Below are positions 1-9,283 of a stretch of DNA of 64,000 nt, piece by piece. Numbering within the stretch: position 1 is the first letter of the stretch; each line of letters begins with the position of its first letter. The notes below the pieces were generated by a model. That model saw only the letters and a list, made by a program, of their open reading frames with translations, did no database searches and was not told the origin of the DNA. Made by a program: the position numbers and the translations under genes. Origin of the DNA: Halioxenophilus aromaticivorans (GTDB lineage Bacteria > Pseudomonadota > Gammaproteobacteria > Pseudomonadales > Cellvibrionaceae); the NCBI RefSeq assembly GCF_042850945.1, contig NZ_AP031496.1, positions 2,728,001 to 2,792,000 on the forward strand, written 5' to 3'.

Positions 1-32
1 GCGCTGACGTGTTCCATGATCAGCCGCTGTGA
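1..32 (+). CDS. 3' tail of an upstream gene, probably lolA (partial)
   Basis: Reading in the frame that starts at base 3, the last codons give A-D-V-F-H-D-Q-P-L and then TGA at 30-32. This stop overlaps the GTG start of the next gene as GTGA, the sort of 4-base overlap seen between co-translated genes. In Pseudomonas relatives the gene before rarA is lolA, whose product (the periplasmic lipoprotein carrier) ends in a short Pro/Gly-Asp-Val tail of this kind. Only nine codons are visible, so the identity rests on gene order and is tentative. Confidence 0.4.
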   Translation, partial: ADVFHDQPL

Positions 33-1414
33 CGGGATCGCTATTTGAGCCAGAGCAGGCCAAGTATCAACCTCTCGCCGCCCGAATGCGGCCGCGAGAT
101 CTTTCCGAGTATGTAGGCCAGCAGCATTTGCTTGCGCCGGACAAGCCGCTTTACAAAGCGCTGTCCGCCGGCCGCCTACATTCCATGATCTTTTGGGGAC
201 CGCCCGGAGTAGGCAAAACCTCACTGGCGCGTACCATTTCAGAGTCAACCGGCGCCCATTTCGAGACGATTTCTGCGGTGTTGGCGGGCGTGAAAGAAAT
301 CCGCGCTGCTGTAGAAATGGCCAAACAACGCTGGGCCAGCCACGGCCAGGCCTCGGTGGTGTTTGTGGATGAGGTGCACCGTTTCAATAAGTCTCAGCAG
401 GATGCTTTTCTACCTCATGTAGAAGATGGCACTATTGTGCTTATCGGCGCCACCACCGAAAACCCCTCGTTTGAACTTAACAACGCACTGTTGAGTCGCT
501 GCCGAGTTTATTTGCTGCGCAGTCTTACCGATGCCGACTTAACAGATTTGTTAAATGTGGCCCTGCACGATGAAACCCGGGGTTTGGGTGAGCGCCAGTT
601 GCACATTGCCGACGACGCTACAGCCAAACTTATAGCGGGCTGCCAGGGTGACGGACGCATGTTGCTGAATTTACTGGAGATGTGCTCAGATTTACTGACT
701 GAACAGGATATGGAAATTACCGTGGCCTTGCTGAGTGAGGTAATGGCCAGTGACGTTCGGCGCTACGACAAAGGTGGGGATCTTTTCTACGATCAGATCT
801 CCGCGCTACACAAATCTGTACGTGGCAGCGATCCAGACGCTGCCATTTACTGGTTGGCGAGGATGCTTGATGGTGGCTGTGAGCCCCTGTATATTGCCCG
901 CCGATTGGTGCGCATGGCAACCGAGGACATAGGCAACGCCGATCCTAGAGCCATGGAGATCGCTCTTAACGCGTGGATGGTGCAAGAGCGCTTAGGCAGC
1001 CCGGAAGGCGAGCTGGCCATCGCTCAGGCGGCGATTTATTTAGCCAGCGCGGCCAAGAGCAACGCTGCCTACAATGCCTACAACGCTGCCATGGCCGATG
1101 TGAAACAAGAGCCCAGCTACGAGGTGCCTTGGCACTTGCGCAACGCACCCACAAAACTAATGAAAGAGCTGGGCTTCGGTGAGGAATACCGCTATGCCCA
1201 CGACGAACCAGGAGCATTTGCTGCCGGCGAAAGTTACTTCCCAGAGGCCATCAAGGAGCGGCGCTACTACCACCCCGAGGAGCGTGGGATGGAAGCCAAG
1301 ATCGGCGAGAAGTTGCGCTATTTGCAGTCGCTAAACCAAGCCAGTGATCGTCAGAGATACCCCGGCATGGGCAATGGCAAGCAGGGTCAGGACAACGACA
1401 TAGATAGGGATTAA
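29..1414 (+). CDS. rarA: Replication-associated recombination protein A (AAA+ ATPase)
   Basis: RarA (MgsA) is a clamp-loader-like AAA+ ATPase that acts at stalled replication forks with RecA and SSB. The Walker A motif GPPGVGKT lies at residues 57-64, Walker B FVDEVH at about 112-117, and the sensor-1 segment IGATTENPSF at about 139-148. The C-terminal tetramerisation region carries the family block HLRNAPTKLMKE. The length of 461 aa is slightly above the usual 440-450 because of a short polar tail. The start is a GTG at 29; the frame is closed by a TGA at 17-19, so no earlier start is possible, and the GTGA overlap with the upstream stop supports it. The crcB start follows after 16 bases. 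Confidence 0.95.
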   Translation: MTGSLFEPEQAKYQPLAARMRPRDLSEYVGQQHLLAPDKPLYKALSAGRLHSMIFWGPPGVGKTSLARTISESTGAHFETISAVLAGVKEIRAAVEMAKQRWASHGQASVVFVDEVHRFNKSQQDAFLPHVEDGTIVLIGATTENPSFELNNALLSRCRVYLLRSLTDADLTDLLNVALHDETRGLGERQLHIADDATAKLIAGCQGDGRMLLNLLEMCSDLLTEQDMEITVALLSEVMASDVRRYDKGGDLFYDQISALHKSVRGSDPDAAIYWLARMLDGGCEPLYIARRLVRMATEDIGNADPRAMEIALNAWMVQERLGSPEGELAIAQAAIYLASAAKSNAAYNAYNAAMADVKQEPSYEVPWHLRNAPTKLMKELGFGEEYRYAHDEPGAFAAGESYFPEAIKERRYYHPEERGMEAKIGEKLRYLQSLNQASDRQRYPGMGNGKQGQDNDIDRD

Positions 1415-1430
1415 AAAAGGAGTAGGGCGA

Positions 1431-1817
1431 ATGGGAGCTTGGTTGGCAGTGGCCATTGGTGGTGCCTTAGGGGCAATGACCCGGTTCGGTATCAGTACCT
1501 ATTGGTTGCCCGTGGTGCCCGGGCGCATACCGTGGTCTACCTTGTTGGTAAACGTTGTCGGTTCGCTTTTAATCGGTATTCTCTATGTCATCATCGTTGA
1601 TAAAGGTCTTTGGTCCCAGCAGTGGCGAGTATTATTAATGACCGGTTTTATGGGCGCTTTAACGACGTTTTCTACCTTTTCGATTGAGTCCGTTAGCTTG
1701 CTACAGCGCCAACAATTCGGATTGGCAGGTGTATACGTGGTAGTGTCGGTGGTTGCTTGTATCCTAGCTTCTTTTCTGGCGATTTGGCTCACACACAAAA
1801 TTCTCTCAATGTATTAA
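1431..1817 (+). CDS. crcB: Fluoride ion channel CrcB/FluC
   Basis: This 128-aa, four-helix membrane protein belongs to the Fluc family, which exports fluoride as an antiparallel dimer. Family signatures are visible: GGALGAMTR at residues 10-18, NVVGS at 41-45 and GALTTFSTFS at 75-84, the last supplying the Phe-box and the polar track. The start ATG has an AGGAG about 8 bases upstream. The gene is only 16 bases after rarA and ends 17 bases before serS, so it is probably co-transcribed with both. No fluoride riboswitch fits in the short gap upstream. Confidence 0.95.
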   Translation: MGAWLAVAIGGALGAMTRFGISTYWLPVVPGRIPWSTLLVNVVGSLLIGILYVIIVDKGLWSQQWRVLLMTGFMGALTTFSTFSIESVSLLQRQQFGLAGVYVVVSVVACILASFLAIWLTHKILSMY

Positions 1818-1834
1818 CTGGAAATTTTTTAATC

Positions 1835-3115
1835 ATGTTAGACGCAAAATACGTTCGTACTCATCCCGCTGAGGTTGCTGAAAAACTGAAAAAACGCAAC
1901 TTTGATTTGGATGTTGCTGCCCTTGAAGCGCTGGAGGCAAGACGACGTAGTATTCAGTCCGATACAGAAAAGCTGCAACAAGAGCGCAATGCTCGCTCCA
2001 AGGGTATTGGTAAAGCCAAAGCCCAAGGTGAAGACATTGCCCCGCTGTTGGCGGAGGTTGAATCTCTTAAAACTTCCCTAGCTCAAGCCGAGCAAGAGCT
2101 CAATGAGGTTCAGCAAAACCTAGAGTCATTGCTATCCGGTATTCCCAATCTTTTGGATGAGGCTGTGCCCTTTGGTAAAGACGAAGACGACAACGTTGAG
2201 ATTCGCACCTGGGGTAGCCCAAAAGCTTTTAATTTCGACGTAAAAGACCATGTCGACCTGGGTACTGATCTAAAGCAATTAGATTTAGAGTGTGCCGCCA
2301 AGCTGACTGGATCGCGCTTCAGTGTAATGACCGGCGATATTGCTCGGCTGCACCGTGCCTTAATCCAATTTATGCTCAACACTCACCAAGAGGCGCATGG
2401 CTACGAAGAGATTTACGTACCCTATGTGGTCAACCAGGATTCCTTATTTGGCACTGGGCAGCTGCCGAAGTTTGAAGAAGACCTATTCAAGCTGGATGAC
2501 GAGCGCAATTATTACTTAATTCCCACCGCGGAAGTGCCCGTCACTAATACCTTGCGCAATGAAATTGTGGAAGAGGCCGCATTGCCCATTAAGTATGTTT
2601 GCCACAGCCCATGTTTCCGCAGTGAAGCCGGCGCCTATGGTCGAGATACCCGAGGCATGATCCGCCAACACCAGTTCGAAAAAGTCGAAATGGTGCAGTT
2701 TGTGAAGCCAGAGCAATCTGAGCAAGCGCTGGAACAGCTAACTGGCCACGCCGAAGCGATTTTGCAGGCCCTGGACTTACCCTATCGCACGGTAATTTTA
2801 TGCGGGGGCGACGTGGGCTTCTCTGCGGCGCGCACCTACGATATCGAAGTGTGGTTGCCATCCCAGGAAAAATACCGAGAGATCTCTTCTTGCAGTAACT
2901 TCAGAGATTTCCAAGCCCGCCGTATGAAAGCGCGCTTCAGAAATGCAGATACCGGTAAGCCAGAATTGTTGCATACCTTAAATGGCTCTGGCTTGGCCAT
3001 TGGCCGCACCTTGATTGCCGTAATGGAAAACTACCAGCAGAGTGACGGTAGCATTGCTGTGCCCACTGTTTTACAACCGTACTTGGGTGGTAAGACGGTG
3101 ATTAGCGCTAAGTAA
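1835..3115 (+). CDS. serS: Serine--tRNA ligase
   Basis: SerRS charges tRNA-Ser with serine in the cytoplasm. The 426-aa protein begins MLDAKYVRTHP, the normal N-terminus; an in-frame extension back to 1757 overlaps crcB and has no family match, so the ATG at 1835 is chosen. Residues 1-110 form the long coiled-coil arm that holds the tRNA. Class II motifs follow: the TAEVP serine-binding loop near 230, motif 2 with FRSEAG near 260-265, and motif 3 NGSGLAIGRT near 383. The length is typical. It sits in the conserved rarA-crcB-serS-cobA order. Confidence 0.97.
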   Translation: MLDAKYVRTHPAEVAEKLKKRNFDLDVAALEALEARRRSIQSDTEKLQQERNARSKGIGKAKAQGEDIAPLLAEVESLKTSLAQAEQELNEVQQNLESLLSGIPNLLDEAVPFGKDEDDNVEIRTWGSPKAFNFDVKDHVDLGTDLKQLDLECAAKLTGSRFSVMTGDIARLHRALIQFMLNTHQEAHGYEEIYVPYVVNQDSLFGTGQLPKFEEDLFKLDDERNYYLIPTAEVPVTNTLRNEIVEEAALPIKYVCHSPCFRSEAGAYGRDTRGMIRQHQFEKVEMVQFVKPEQSEQALEQLTGHAEAILQALDLPYRTVILCGGDVGFSAARTYDIEVWLPSQEKYREISSCSNFRDFQARRMKARFRNADTGKPELLHTLNGSGLAIGRTLIAVMENYQQSDGSIAVPTVLQPYLGGKTVISAK

Positions 3116-3118
3116 GCT

Positions 3119-3862
3119 ATGGCCCAGCGAGGTTTTGTACAGTTAGTTGGGGCGGGGCCGGGCGATCCGGAACTGCTTACACTGAAAGCCTATAAAGTGA
3201 TTCAGCAAGCGGATGTTGTGCTCTACGACCGCTTGGTATCGGACGCGGTCATGGCACTGATACCGGAGGGATGTGAGCGGGTGTACGTAGGCAAACGCCG
3301 CGCTGACCACAGTGTGCCGCAAAAGCAGATAGGCCAGCTGCTGGTGGACTACGCCCGCCAGGGCAAGCAAACCGTTCGTTTAAAAGGTGGCGATCCGTTT
3401 ATCTTTGGCCGTGGTGGCGAGGAACTGGAAGAACTGGTCGCCGCTGGTATTGGATTCAGCGTGGTGCCGGGAATCACAGCTGCCTCTGGTTGTGCTGCTT
3501 ACGCTGGCATCCCTTTAACGCACAGAGACTATTCGCAATCGGTTCGGTTTATCACCGGTCACCTTAAAGACGACTCGGTTAATCTGCATTGGGCGGAGTT
3601 CGCGCATAGCGACCAAACCCTGGTGTTTTATATGGGCCTGGTGGGGCTCCCTAAGATTGCCTCTCGCTTGCAAAAAGCGGGGCGCAGCTTCGATACCCCT
3701 CTGGCGATCATTGAGCGCGGCACCACACCTGAGCAAAAAGTAACAATCACAACACTGGCCGAAGTGGCAAAGGTGCTGGCAACCCAAGAGATTCACGCGC
3801 CAACGCTGATCATCATCGGTGATGTGGTCAATCTTTACAGTAAGCTCAATCCCAATTTGTAA
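3119..3862 (+). CDS. cobA: Uroporphyrinogen-III C-methyltransferase (SUMT)
   Basis: SUMT uses S-adenosylmethionine to methylate uroporphyrinogen III at C2 and C7, giving precorrin-2 for siroheme or cobalamin. The glycine-rich loop GAGPGDPELLT lies at residues 12-22, LKGGDPFIFGRG near 90-101, and the substrate/SAM region PGITAASGCAAYAGIPLTHR near 118-137. The protein is a stand-alone methyltransferase of 247 aa, not the fused CysG of enterics; any dehydrogenase/ferrochelatase partner must lie elsewhere. The start is 3 bases after the serS stop, so translation is probably coupled. Confidence 0.93.
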   Translation: MAQRGFVQLVGAGPGDPELLTLKAYKVIQQADVVLYDRLVSDAVMALIPEGCERVYVGKRRADHSVPQKQIGQLLVDYARQGKQTVRLKGGDPFIFGRGGEELEELVAAGIGFSVVPGITAASGCAAYAGIPLTHRDYSQSVRFITGHLKDDSVNLHWAEFAHSDQTLVFYMGLVGLPKIASRLQKAGRSFDTPLAIIERGTTPEQKVTITTLAEVAKVLATQEIHAPTLIIIGDVVNLYSKLNPNL

Positions 3863-3876
3863 CTCCCCGCGCACTT

Positions 3877-3907
3877 CCCTTAATCGTTTGCTAAGGGTGG
3901 GTTTTCT
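3877..3907 (+). terminator. Putative Rho-independent terminator after cobA
   Basis: The arms CCCTTA (3877-3882) and TAAGGG (3892-3897) are perfectly complementary around a 9-base loop, followed by a T-rich TGGGTTTTCTT. It lies 15 bases past the cobA stop and would end the rarA-cobA transcription unit. The stem is short, so strength is uncertain. Confidence 0.5.
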
Positions 3908-4099
3908 TACGTCCTTGATATTTTCAACTATGCTTACAGCGTGATTTTTATGCGCTGTGTGAATAATACTGCGTGCGTATTGAAACGCACGCTAAAGCTT
4001 GTTCACTCCCAGCCGTTAACCGTTAATAAGGTTTAGAACAGGGTGTGCCATTCCTCATTGGAGTGTGCATTGCGATGCTACCGATGATGGAGAGGGTAA

Positions 4100-5719
4100 A
4101 TGAACTGGTTGAGTAGCCTTGGCATCAAATACAAAATTTTGATGATTTCGCTGGTTGGCACCATTGGTTTTATGGTGTATCTGGCGGTGATTGTTAATTC
4201 CGGCATCAAAAATAATGCGCGTTTAGAGCAAATCCAAACGGTTCTTTTCCCGTTTTTGGAACACGCAAAAAATAATATTGTGTTGCTGGATAGATCTAAT
4301 GAGCTGATGGCCAGCGCCGCGAGCACTGGCGAAGCGGATATGCTTACTTTGGCTAACGGGGTAATCGGCGAGCTGAAATCGAATTTATCCGAACAATCAG
4401 CATTAAAGCCACAAGCTGCGTCGCAACTGGAGGGTGTAAAACGTAATTTGGACGAGTTTTTCCGTAAATCATCGGATTTAACCCGCTCCATGATTGACGG
4501 CACCGTAGATTACACTCAATTGTCTGGCTTGGCCGAGGAAAAAACCCGGCTCAATGAACGTTCTGCGGAACAATTACGAGCCATTAAAGTTTCTGCATTA
4601 GAGAGTTTTAACGAAACCATCCAGCGGGTAAGTGACGATCAACAATCGAATCTTACTTTGGGCATAATTATTGGCCTCATTACCGTCTCGGCACTGATGT
4701 TTTTTGGTATAAGCATTGCATTGATGGTGACCAAAAGTGTGCAACGCGTCAGTCGCTCGTTGCAGGATATCGCCGAGGGCGAAGGCGACCTAACCCGCAG
4801 AATCAGGCAAACCAGTAACGACGAGATAGGTGAGTTAGTGCGTTGGTTTAATGTGTTTGTTGAGAAGCTGCATTCCACCATCGGCGAGGTGGTGCGTGTC
4901 ATTCCCCCATTGTCCGAAGTGGCGCAAGATCTAAATGCGGTTTCGTCAGAAACGGCCCAGGCATCCCAACATCAAAGCCAAAATGCCAACGTTGTATCCG
5001 CAGCCATGGACGACATGCTAGGCAGTGTTAACAATGTTGCTGGTAATGCCGGCTCCGCCGCGCAAGCGGCCAACGATGCTGATAAGGAAGCCAAAGAAGG
5101 CCTCACCATCGTGCAAAACACCGTGTTGTCGATCAACGATCTAGCCGCAGAAGTGGAACGGGCTGCAGAAGTGATTGTGCAATTGGAATCCGACACCGAG
5201 AGCGTTGGCGGTATTTTGGACGTAATTAAAGGCATTGCAGAGCAAACTAACCTACTAGCCCTTAATGCCGCCATTGAAGCTGCGCGGGCAGGGGAGCAGG
5301 GCCGGGGTTTTGCCGTAGTGGCGGATGAAGTACGCACACTAGCCTCGCGTACCCAGGAATCCACCCACGAGATTCAAAAGGTCATTGAGCAGCTACAGAA
5401 CGCTGCGCAATCGGCGGTTACCGTGATGTCCCAAGGAAAAGAACAGGCTCAGAAGAGCGTGGACCAAGCCGGCGCCACTGGCGCGTCTTTACAGGCGATC
5501 ACGGCCAAGGTAACCTCAATCACAGACATGAACCAACAAATCGCTAAGGCCACGGAAGCTCAGCAGCGTTTTGCCAACGATATTCAGCAAAATGTATTAG
5601 GAATGAGAGACGCCTCTCGCTCCGCAGAGCAAAATACTGAGCGCGTTAATTCGCTCAGCTTCAATCTGCAAAATTTGGCAGATCAACTGCAAAAGGTAGC
5701 GCTGCAGTTCCGTGTGTAA
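4100..5719 (+). CDS. Methyl-accepting chemotaxis protein
   Basis: This is a transmembrane chemoreceptor of 539 aa. A first membrane helix spans about residues 12-33, then a periplasmic helical sensor of about 150 residues, a second membrane helix at about 186-210, and a HAMP domain (QDIAEGEGDLTRRI). The cytoplasmic coiled coil contains the highly conserved hairpin tip, near residues 380-415 (EQTNLLALNAAIEAARAGEQ and following), that binds CheW and CheA. The start has a GAGAGG ribosome site. The ligand cannot be read from sequence. It stands alone between terminator-like DNA and a small gene, not in a chemotaxis operon. Confidence 0.92.
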   Translation: MNWLSSLGIKYKILMISLVGTIGFMVYLAVIVNSGIKNNARLEQIQTVLFPFLEHAKNNIVLLDRSNELMASAASTGEADMLTLANGVIGELKSNLSEQSALKPQAASQLEGVKRNLDEFFRKSSDLTRSMIDGTVDYTQLSGLAEEKTRLNERSAEQLRAIKVSALESFNETIQRVSDDQQSNLTLGIIIGLITVSALMFFGISIALMVTKSVQRVSRSLQDIAEGEGDLTRRIRQTSNDEIGELVRWFNVFVEKLHSTIGEVVRVIPPLSEVAQDLNAVSSETAQASQHQSQNANVVSAAMDDMLGSVNNVAGNAGSAAQAANDADKEAKEGLTIVQNTVLSINDLAAEVERAAEVIVQLESDTESVGGILDVIKGIAEQTNLLALNAAIEAARAGEQGRGFAVVADEVRTLASRTQESTHEIQKVIEQLQNAAQSAVTVMSQGKEQAQKSVDQAGATGASLQAITAKVTSITDMNQQIAKATEAQQRFANDIQQNVLGMRDASRSAEQNTERVNSLSFNLQNLADQLQKVALQFRV

Positions 5720-5746
5720 AGCGAGTAACGACTGTTATTACGATCC

Positions 5747-6007
5747 ATGGAACCGATCTACCCAAAACGCATATACACCAGGCCATTACGCAATGTAAAT
5801 CGCAAGCCCGCGGTGGGCAAAGCCCCTGCCAGCGCCGAGTCGGACGCAGGCTCCGCCGGGGCCGATGTGGTGTTCAAGCCCGTCTATACCCACGAGCGGC
5901 GGTCCGGCCGGGATCGACGCGACGGTCGGCCGGTATCACGCAAGTATCTTGATATGCGCTCCGGCCGAGATCGGCGTCGATGCAATAAGCTCGATATAAA
6001 AGTTTAA
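5747..6007 (+). CDS. Small basic protein with duplicated RSGRDRR motif, function unknown
   Basis: I do not recognise this 86-aa protein. Its C-terminal half is strongly basic and holds the same heptad RSGRDRR twice, at residues 52-58 and 71-77, encoded by near-identical DNA (CTCCGGCCG followed by GATCG or a variant). The N-terminal half is Pro/Ala/Lys rich and looks disordered, and there is no membrane segment. It starts 27 bases after the chemoreceptor stop without a clear ribosome site, so it may be translated from that transcript. The arginine repeat suggests nucleic-acid or acidic-surface binding, which is inference only. Confidence 0.6.
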   Translation: MEPIYPKRIYTRPLRNVNRKPAVGKAPASAESDAGSAGADVVFKPVYTHERRSGRDRRDGRPVSRKYLDMRSGRDRRRCNKLDIKV

Positions 6008-6161
6008 CTGGATCGATCCCCCCACCCGTCGTTATCCTGATCTCATTCTGCGTGGAACCACCGCGTGAACCTTTCTTGAATCAGCTGTCAAAACACACCA
6101 GCTGAGTTTGAGCAACTCTATTAGAAAACTCTAAAGAGCGGCCATTGCCGCTGGAGCAATT

Positions 6162-7529
6162 ATGTCCAATTACGATTTTGATCTCTTTGTTATCGGCGCC
6201 GGGTCTGGCGGGGTGCGTGCCAGTCGAATGGCGGCAGCCAAAGGTAAAAAAGTGGCCGTGGCGGAAGAACTCTACCTCGGTGGCACCTGCGTCAATGTGG
6301 GTTGTGTTCCCAAAAAATTATTCGTTTATGGTTCCCACTTTGCCGAGGATTTCCATACCGCTAAATCGTTTGGTTGGCAGGTAGAGCAGCCCAGTTTTGA
6401 TTGGCCCACGTTGCGCGATAACAAAACCAAAGAAATCGAGCGTTTGAATGGCGTTTACCAACGCATGTTAGATAACGCCGGTGTTAAGGTTATCGACGGT
6501 AGAGCCACCTTGGTGGACGGACATACCGTTGCAATCAATGGCGAGCAACACACCGCCGAGACTATCTTGGTGGCCGTGGGCGGTTGGCCATTTGTGCCTG
6601 ATATACCCGGTGCAGAGCACGTGATTGATTCCAATAAAGTGTTTTATTTAAAGGAGTTCCCCAAGCGAGTATTGGTAGTTGGCGGCGGCTATATTGCGGT
6701 CGAATTTGCGGGTATTTTCGCAGGTCTAGGCGCACACACCGATTTGGCCTACCGTGGCCCACTGTTTTTACGCGGCTTTGATCAAGAGGTGCGTGAGTTC
6801 CTGGCCGAGCAAATTGTTCATAAAGGCGTAAATACACGGTTTAACACAGACGTGGAAAAAATCGAAAAGCACGAACAGAGTTTAACTGTACATTTTAACG
6901 ACGGTTCCAGCAGCGAGTACGATTGCGTAATGTACGCCACCGGTCGCAAGCCAAAAACCACCAATCTAGGCTTGGAGCAGGCCGGTGTTGAGATGGATAA
7001 AAACGGCGCCATTAAAGTCGACGGCAATTTTAAAACCAGCGTTCCTTCCGTGTATGCGTTAGGCGACGTTATTGATCGAGTGGCGCTAACGCCGGTGGCC
7101 TTGGCCGAGGGGATGGTCTTGGTGGATCATCTCTACGGAGAGCGCGAAAAAGACATCGACTATTCCGATATTCCCACGGCGGTTTTTTCCCAGCCACCCA
7201 TTGGTACCGTGGGGCTGACGCAAGAGCAGGCGGTGGAAAAATACGATGAGGTCAAAGTGTATCGCTCCAGCTTTAAACCAATGAAGCTTACCCTAGGTGA
7301 GACCAACGAGCGCATTATGATGAAATTATTGGTAGATGGTAAAACCGATAGAGTTATCGGTGCTCATATGGTCGGCGCAGATGCCGGAGAGATGGTACAA
7401 GGTTTGGGTATCGCCATTAAAGCCGGAGCAACCAAAGCAGACTTTGACCGCACCATTGGGATTCACCCAACGGCAGCCGAAGAGTGGGTAACCATGCGCG
7501 AGGTTAGTGAGGTAATTTCCAAATCCTAA
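6162..7529 (+). CDS. gor: Glutathione-disulfide reductase
   Basis: This FAD/NADPH flavoenzyme reduces oxidised glutathione in the cytoplasm. The FAD loop IGAGSGGVRA is at residues 11-20, and the redox-active disulfide is in GGTCVNVGCVPKK (Cys43 and Cys48). The NADPH-binding segment includes VVGGGYIAVEFAGIF, followed by the YRG and LRGFD basic residues that select NADPH over NADH. The C-terminal HPTAAEE supplies the active-site His of the partner subunit. At 455 aa it is full length. The ATG at 6162 has GGAG 6 bases upstream. It is followed by a strong terminator and is probably monocistronic. Confidence 0.95.
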   Translation: MSNYDFDLFVIGAGSGGVRASRMAAAKGKKVAVAEELYLGGTCVNVGCVPKKLFVYGSHFAEDFHTAKSFGWQVEQPSFDWPTLRDNKTKEIERLNGVYQRMLDNAGVKVIDGRATLVDGHTVAINGEQHTAETILVAVGGWPFVPDIPGAEHVIDSNKVFYLKEFPKRVLVVGGGYIAVEFAGIFAGLGAHTDLAYRGPLFLRGFDQEVREFLAEQIVHKGVNTRFNTDVEKIEKHEQSLTVHFNDGSSSEYDCVMYATGRKPKTTNLGLEQAGVEMDKNGAIKVDGNFKTSVPSVYALGDVIDRVALTPVALAEGMVLVDHLYGEREKDIDYSDIPTAVFSQPPIGTVGLTQEQAVEKYDEVKVYRSSFKPMKLTLGETNERIMMKLLVDGKTDRVIGAHMVGADAGEMVQGLGIAIKAGATKADFDRTIGIHPTAAEEWVTMREVSEVISKS

Positions 7530-7686
7530 AACGCTATCCAATGCTGTTTAAATAGATAAGCAGATAGGTAACACAAGGATGTGGCGCCCAGCACTTTCGG
7601 TAATTGCCGAAGTTGGAATGCTATAAGGGTTTTTTTTGATGAAATTTAGCTAACCAATATGATTTGCATTTTATTTAACGTTTTAC

Positions 7687-7722
7687 AAAGCCGTACTTGC
7701 AACAACAAGTACGGCTTTTCCT
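7687..7722 (+). terminator. Strong Rho-independent terminator downstream of gor
   Basis: A perfect 13-base-pair inverted repeat (7687-7699 with 7706-7718, starting AAAGCCGTAC) around the loop CAACAA is followed by TTTTCCTTT. It lies in the convergent gap between gor and the leftward rhamnose kinase gene. Confidence 0.85.
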
Positions 7723-7730
7723 TTGCCGGG

Positions 7731-7759
7731 TTTAAAAGGCCGTGTTTATACGGCCGTTT
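7731..7759 (-). terminator. Terminator of the leftward permease-kinase unit
   Basis: GGCCGT (7738-7743) pairs with ACGGCC (7750-7755) around a 6-base loop. Read on the minus strand the hairpin is followed by TTTTAAA, and it lies just past the stop of the kinase gene at 7788. Together with the hairpin at 7687-7718 it separates two convergent transcripts. Confidence 0.7.
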
Positions 7760-7787
7760 TAGGGTGATTTGTTTTAGATGGCCTGTT

Positions 7788-9155
7788 TTAGATGTTCAGG
7801 GTTTCACGCCAGCGCGCTTTGTACGTGTCTAGGCCAGTTAGCTTGGCTGGTACCACGGCGTCGTAATCGCCCTCGGCGATTACCGGCTTATCCCAACGCG
7901 TTAAGGCCCAACAACCGTGCACTGTGCCCGAGGCTTTGTTGGCGATAAACATGGATTCCTTTGGTCGCAATTGCGCCAGCACTTCGCACAGTAATCTATT
8001 TTTATGGCCTGTACTGCCAAAGTAGATATCACCCTGGGCCGCCAGTAGGTCTAATTCATAGTCGATCATCAACGCTGTATACAGGGTGGCGAGTGCTTTA
8101 CCGCACTCCGCGCTTTGCGGAATTTCTCCGGTTCGGTTAGGCAGTGGTCCGCAGCCAGGCACAAAGCCAGGTAATACCATCTGTTGAGAATTGATTGCGG
8201 TTTGCAGGTCGTTAACATCCAATGGTTTGCTGATGTCTGTTTGTGTAACCTTGCAGATATGGTCGAATTCTCTTCCCCCCATAAATCGGGCGCAGGCTAC
8301 TGGCTTGGCGGTTACAGCCACATTGGCCAGCATGTCTTGTTGCTCGTTAAGATTGTCCAGTTTTGCTTGGGTGGACAAGGTAATAATCCAAGTCCCCGAA
8401 GATACCGCTGTGAGCGCTCTATCGGCGCGGCCAAACAAGTGGCTGGCTAAGCTGGCGTTGGAATCGTGCACGCCAGGGAACACCAAGCAGTTGGCTGGCA
8501 AGCCCGTTAGCTGGCTGATTTCCTCAGTGACCGTGCCAAGAGGTTGATAATTGTCTACCAGTTTGGGGAACAACGCTTTTATTTCTAAGGCGTCCACCAG
8601 GCTGGAGTAGGAGTCTTGCTGTGGCTGCCACAGGTCTGTGTGACAGCCCAGCGAGGTGCGTTCTGTGGCGGCAATACTGGAGAGTTTCCACGCCCAATAT
8701 TGCGGGTACATCAATATTGTAGAGGCCTGCTTGAACTGTTGCGGATAATTTGCCTTTAGCCACCACAGTTGCCGGCCTAAATTAAGCCCACTGGGCAGGT
8801 TGGGAGAGAGGGTGTGTTTAAAGCCGGGTCTTATTGCCAGGTATTCGTCAACGTTTTCGTTGAGTGCCTCGGCTTCGTAGTCGATCACCGGCAACGCCAG
8901 CTCGCGTTGGCTATCGATCAAGACCGCACACGCACCGTGGGTGCTGATGTTGATCGCATCAATGGTAAATTCCTTGGCGGCCAGCGTTAAACTCTGCAAT
9001 AGCCATTGCCAAATATTCTCTACGTCTATATGCAAATAGGGCGGGTTATCGTTGCTGGTGTTTTCGTTGGCACGCGACCACAATTCGTTGCCGGATTCAT
9101 CCAATACGTAGGCTTTTATATTGGTTTTACCGATATCGAAAATAAAACTGGCCAT
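7788..9155 (-). CDS. FGGY-family carbohydrate kinase, probable L-rhamnulose kinase
   Basis: This is a sugar kinase of the FGGY/actin-like ATPase fold, 455 aa. The N-terminal phosphate loop FDIGKTNIKAYV is at residues 5-16. The second domain carries GVHDSNASL and SSGTWIITL, and YFGSTGHKNRLL sits near the C-terminus. It differs clearly from enteric RhaB. Its place beside rhaI and the rhamnulose-1-phosphate aldolase makes rhamnulose the likely substrate, giving rhamnulose 1-phosphate; fuculose is a less likely alternative. It lies 128 bases downstream of the permease gene on the same strand, so the two probably share a transcript starting at the divergent promoter near 11 kb. Confidence 0.8.
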   Translation of the reverse strand: MASFIFDIGKTNIKAYVLDESGNELWSRANENTSNDNPPYLHIDVENIWQWLLQSLTLAAKEFTIDAINISTHGACAVLIDSQRELALPVIDYEAEALNENVDEYLAIRPGFKHTLSPNLPSGLNLGRQLWWLKANYPQQFKQASTILMYPQYWAWKLSSIAATERTSLGCHTDLWQPQQDSYSSLVDALEIKALFPKLVDNYQPLGTVTEEISQLTGLPANCLVFPGVHDSNASLASHLFGRADRALTAVSSGTWIITLSTQAKLDNLNEQQDMLANVAVTAKPVACARFMGGREFDHICKVTQTDISKPLDVNDLQTAINSQQMVLPGFVPGCGPLPNRTGEIPQSAECGKALATLYTALMIDYELDLLAAQGDIYFGSTGHKNRLLCEVLAQLRPKESMFIANKASGTVHGCWALTRWDKPVIAEGDYDAVVPAKLTGLDTYKARWRETLNI

Positions 9156-9283
9156 AGGACGCTGCTCGTTAATATTGAAAAGAAAATGACTGTGGGTGTT
9201 CGAACGTCTAGCGTTGCTAGGTTTGCGGTTTAAATCTGTGCCAGATTAAGCTGACACAGATTTGTTACAGGTTCTGTCGAAAA

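Noticed and set aside
1757..1834. In-frame 26-residue N-terminal extension of serS
   Set aside because: It overlaps crcB, lacks a ribosome site and does not match SerRS, which normally starts MLDxK.
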